Source of the DNA: Candidatus Bathyoplasma sp. NZ
GTDB lineage: Bacteria > Bacillota_I > Bacilli_A > MAG-NZ
Direction of reading: 5' to 3'
Assembly: GCA_013332095.1 (NCBI GenBank)
Contig: JABENI010000009.1
Coordinates: 93,651 to 157,650 of the forward strand
DNA length: 64,000 bases
The first letter of the stretch is position 1. Each line of letters opens with the position of its first letter. A program made the translations under genes and the position numbers. Below, one piece after another: positions 61,950 to 64,000 of this stretch. The notes below the pieces were generated by a model that searched no databases, had not been told where the DNA came from, and was given only the letters and a program-made list of their open reading frames with translations.

Positions 61950-62933
61950 TTATATAATTTCATCATCAACTGTAAAATCTACTTCGTTGATGAAATCTAA
62001 AACCTCATAAAAAATTGATTCAAAGTCTTCGATTTTGGTCATTTTTAAATTGATATCTAATAGTTTACAACTTTCTTCTAAAGACAAATGTAAATCAATA
62101 CTTGATACAGAAATTTCTTTAAATATATAATCCATATTTAACATAACTTCTAAAATTATATTGACAACGTTGTGAATTTCCTCATTGGGTAATGCTTCCA
62201 TGCAAATTACAACATCATTTTCTGAATCATATATTATCAGCATATTAATAAGTTTATAACTAATATTTTCTATTGGCATATTAAAAACGCCAATTAATAC
62301 ATTTTTATTTCTTTCAATACCTTTTAAAAATTCTATAATTTCTAAATTTGTTTCTTTTTCTATTTTATACGGTTTTGGCAAATTACTTAAATTTGGTAAA
62401 TCGAGTTGTTTATCCGTAACTTTACCTTCATCAATATACAAATCTAAATAGGTCCAATTAGGTAGTAAATCTGTTTCATACAATTTCTGTTTTAAACAAT
62501 GCTCGATAACTATTAATAAATTTTTAAGAGAATCAATCAAAAAATCATATTCTTTTTCTTCCGCAATTTTTACCAAAAATCCTTTTTCAGATGAGATAAT
62601 AACATATCTAGGGTCATATTTCTCGGTTAGTCCTTTTTCAATAATTGAATCGTAGTAAATAGGGTTTTTATAATAAAACACATAACGAGTCATTCTTGAA
62701 CTTACATCAGGAAACCCTTCATATTGTCCAAAAAAACACTCTAACCCATCCAGAAAATCTTCTTCACTAGGAAACATTATAAATCCAGGGATATCTTTTT
62801 CCTTAACAATCACAACAAAGACTGCTTTATCGCCTACGTTGTACTTCAAAAAATTTCCTTTACGAATAAATCGATGACACTTTGTTTGCATAAAATCTTC
62901 TAATAATGAATTTAATTTTAATTTTTTTTCCAT
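61950..62933 (-). CDS. Uncharacterised 327-residue protein
   Basis: No family is recognised with confidence. It is a soluble, acidic protein without signal peptide or membrane helices. The N-terminal half has a M-F-P-S-E-E-D-F-L-D-G-L segment near 52-63 and R-Y-V-F-Y-Y-K-N. The C-terminal half has V-S-S-I-D-L-H-L-S-L-E-E-S followed by a long acidic helix, recalling two-domain Bacillota proteins of the DUF6930 kind. It is 69 bases upstream of lepA on the same strand. Confidence 0.6.
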   Translation of the reverse strand: MEKKLKLNSLLEDFMQTKCHRFIRKGNFLKYNVGDKAVFVVIVKEKDIPGFIMFPSEEDFLDGLECFFGQYEGFPDVSSRMTRYVFYYKNPIYYDSIIEKGLTEKYDPRYVIISSEKGFLVKIAEEKEYDFLIDSLKNLLIVIEHCLKQKLYETDLLPNWTYLDLYIDEGKVTDKQLDLPNLSNLPKPYKIEKETNLEIIEFLKGIERNKNVLIGVFNMPIENISYKLINMLIIYDSENDVVICMEALPNEEIHNVVNIILEVMLNMDYIFKEISVSSIDLHLSLEESCKLLDINLKMTKIEDFESIFYEVLDFINEVDFTVDDEII

Positions 62934-62963
62934 ATTATCACCGTTAACTTATAAATTTCAGAT

Positions 62964-62992
62964 AAAAAAAAAGCGTTATATAGCTTTTTTTA
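62964..62992 (-). terminator. Terminator of rnpB
   Basis: On the minus strand AAAAAAGC, an 8-base loop and GCTTTTTT, followed by more T, lie directly after the RNase P RNA 3' end. Confidence 0.7.
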
Positions 62993-63353
62993 CACAATAT
63001 AAGCCATGTTCTGTACCTTGAAAAAGGTGGTAACCATTTATCTACATATAAAAATATATGTCTCGACTGATAGATTCATTTCTCTTCAGTTAAGTTCCCC
63101 TACCATAATTTGGGTTTCTAGCTTATGGGGTTTACCCGTTCCACTTTTTTAATTTCTTAAAAAATCGTCACTGTGGCACTTTTAAAGGTCGCTATCATAT
63201 CATCGTTACAATGACTTAGATTTAAACCAGCCGTCACATTTTACTGTGCCTAAGGTTATTTTTTTCCTTAGCATAATCACTACGAACATCTCAGTATCGT
63301 GCTAGCATGGACTTTCCTAACGTAATAAATTACGCTCGATTACCCTTGTGTAC
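62991..63353 (-). ncRNA. rnpB: RNase P RNA, type B
   Basis: The minus strand contains the universal GAAAGTCCATGCTAGCAC element near the 5' end, the ACAGAACATGGCTTATA element at the 3' end and the GACGGCTGGTTTAA-type central region. P1 is formed by TACACAA at the 5' end and TTGTGTA at the 3' end. About 363 bases long, as in Bacillota type B. It is the catalytic RNA that matures tRNA 5' ends. Confidence 0.93.
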
Positions 63354-63489
63354 TTAAATTATACTTATTTTATGAGTATAAGTCAACTTATAGTTAGCAA
63401 TAAAAAGTTTATTTTTACAGTTTAATATATTAAAATTATAATTTTTTTAGTATAATGATAATATGACTAAATTTAAAGGAGGTTTTAAA
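63354..63489 (+). promoter_or_regulatory. Divergent region between rnpB and the malic enzyme gene
   Basis: AT-rich. TAGTATAATG near 63449 is a good -10 for the rightward gene, followed by AAAGGAGG at 63475-63482. A clear -35 is not seen. The rnpB promoter on the minus strand must also lie here. Confidence 0.5.
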
Positions 63490-64000
63490 ATGGATTATAA
63501 AAAAGAATCTTTAGAACTACATCGTAAATATAAAGGAAAATTAGAAGTAAATGCGAAAATAAAAATTAAAAACTCACATGATTTATCTCTAGTTTATTCT
63601 CCTGGTGTTGCTGAGCCTTGTAGAGAAATTTTTAAAGATCAGGAAAAAGTTTATGAATATACGACAAAAGGAAATACAGTTGCTGTTATCAGCGATGGTT
63701 CTGCTGTTTTAGGACTTGGTAATATTGGTCCTTATGCAGCGATACCAGTAATGGAAGGTAAAGCTCTTCTTTTTAAAGAATTTGGGAATATCGATTCTAT
63801 TCCTCTATGTCTAGATACTCAAGATACTGAAACTATTATTAAAACTGTTAAATTACTAGCACCATCGTTTGGTGGAATTAATTTAGAAGACATTTCTTCT
63901 CCTAGATGTGTAGAAATTGAAACGAGATTAAAAGAGGAATTAAACATTCCCGTCTTTCACGATGACCAACATGGAACAGCAATAGTTACGTTAGCAGCAT
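63490..64000 (+). CDS. NAD(P)-dependent malic enzyme, N-terminal part (cut by window end)
   Basis: This enzyme oxidatively decarboxylates malate to pyruvate. 170 residues are visible: V-Y-S-P-G-V-A-E-P-C near 36-45, S-D-G-S-A-V-L-G-L-G-N-I-G near 73-85, M-E-G-K-A-L-L-F-K near 93-101, the D-T-Q-D-T-E segment and F-H-D-D-Q-H-G-T-A near 157-165. These match the short bacterial malic enzyme form. AAAGGAGG precedes the ATG by normal spacing. The NAD domain is beyond the window. With the LDH/MDH-like enzyme at 37-38 kb it suggests malate metabolism. Confidence 0.93.
   Translation, partial: MDYKKESLELHRKYKGKLEVNAKIKIKNSHDLSLVYSPGVAEPCREIFKDQEKVYEYTTKGNTVAVISDGSAVLGLGNIGPYAAIPVMEGKALLFKEFGNIDSIPLCLDTQDTETIIKTVKLLAPSFGGINLEDISSPRCVEIETRLKEELNIPVFHDDQHGTAIVTLAA

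Overview
The window is about 64 kb of very AT-rich bacterial DNA. TGA is used as a stop (hemW ends in TGA at 40592-40594) and tryptophan is TGG, so this is not the Mycoplasma/Spiroplasma code. Gene order is Bacillota-like: trmK-Nif3, plsY/parE-parC, cshB-nfo and xerD-deoB. Together with the low GC, an Rnf operon, a bd oxidase and a type-B RNase P RNA, this suggests a wall-less or near-Mollicutes lineage with the standard code, for example Izemoplasmatales, Haloplasmatales or Acholeplasmatales. The taxonomic placement is inference.

Layout. 1-9.6 kb: housekeeping genes (trmK tail, Nif3, ferredoxin, yneF, plsY, parE-parC), a DUF4261 protein, a degenerate Fic-like protein and a PHP phosphatase. 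9.4-11 kb: decayed tandem copies of the phosphatase gene tail, then a 36-residue membrane peptide. 11.1-17.6 kb: an operon cshB-nfo-large acyl-CoA dehydratase activase. 17.7-33.9 kb: eleven tandem DUF975 membrane-protein genes. The spacers between them are decayed pieces of the neighbouring ispH, 65-residue small protein and 2-hydroxyacid dehydrogenase genes, whose intact originals lie at the right end of the array. 34-41.7 kb: antiporter, then a leftward run hemW, membrane protein, xerD, deoB, lactate/malate dehydrogenase, BspA-like LRR lipoprotein. 41.8-54.8 kb: one 15-gene respiratory operon. 54.8-60 kb: a second tandem array (four TIGR02206 membrane-protein copies, one broken, with rnfD 5' fragments), ending in a short CRISPR array whose decayed ancestors are carried inside the array units. 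60-64 kb: lepA, an uncharacterised gene, rnpB and the start of a malic enzyme gene.

The strongest candidate for an undescribed system is the respiratory operon at 41778-54608. It joins an Rnf membrane core (RnfD, G, E, A) to a HydC/HydB (NuoE/NuoF) NADH-input module and two [FeFe]-hydrogenase-like proteins that have lost H-cluster ligands. It also holds a stand-alone NuoF-type [4Fe-4S] domain, an RnfC without its flavin/NADH loop, an RnfB without ferredoxin domains, a YedZ-like heme protein and cytochrome bd. Read together, the genes look like an ion-pumping NADH-to-oxygen chain in which HydBC-type subunits replace the usual Rnf electron entry site.

The second theme is genome plasticity. At three places in the window, local segments were tandemly amplified, one gene was kept (DUF975, TIGR02206) or none (PHP gene tail), and the co-amplified flanking gene pieces decayed. 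The CRISPR repeats resemble type VI-A (Cas13a) repeats when read on the minus strand. No cas gene is in the window.
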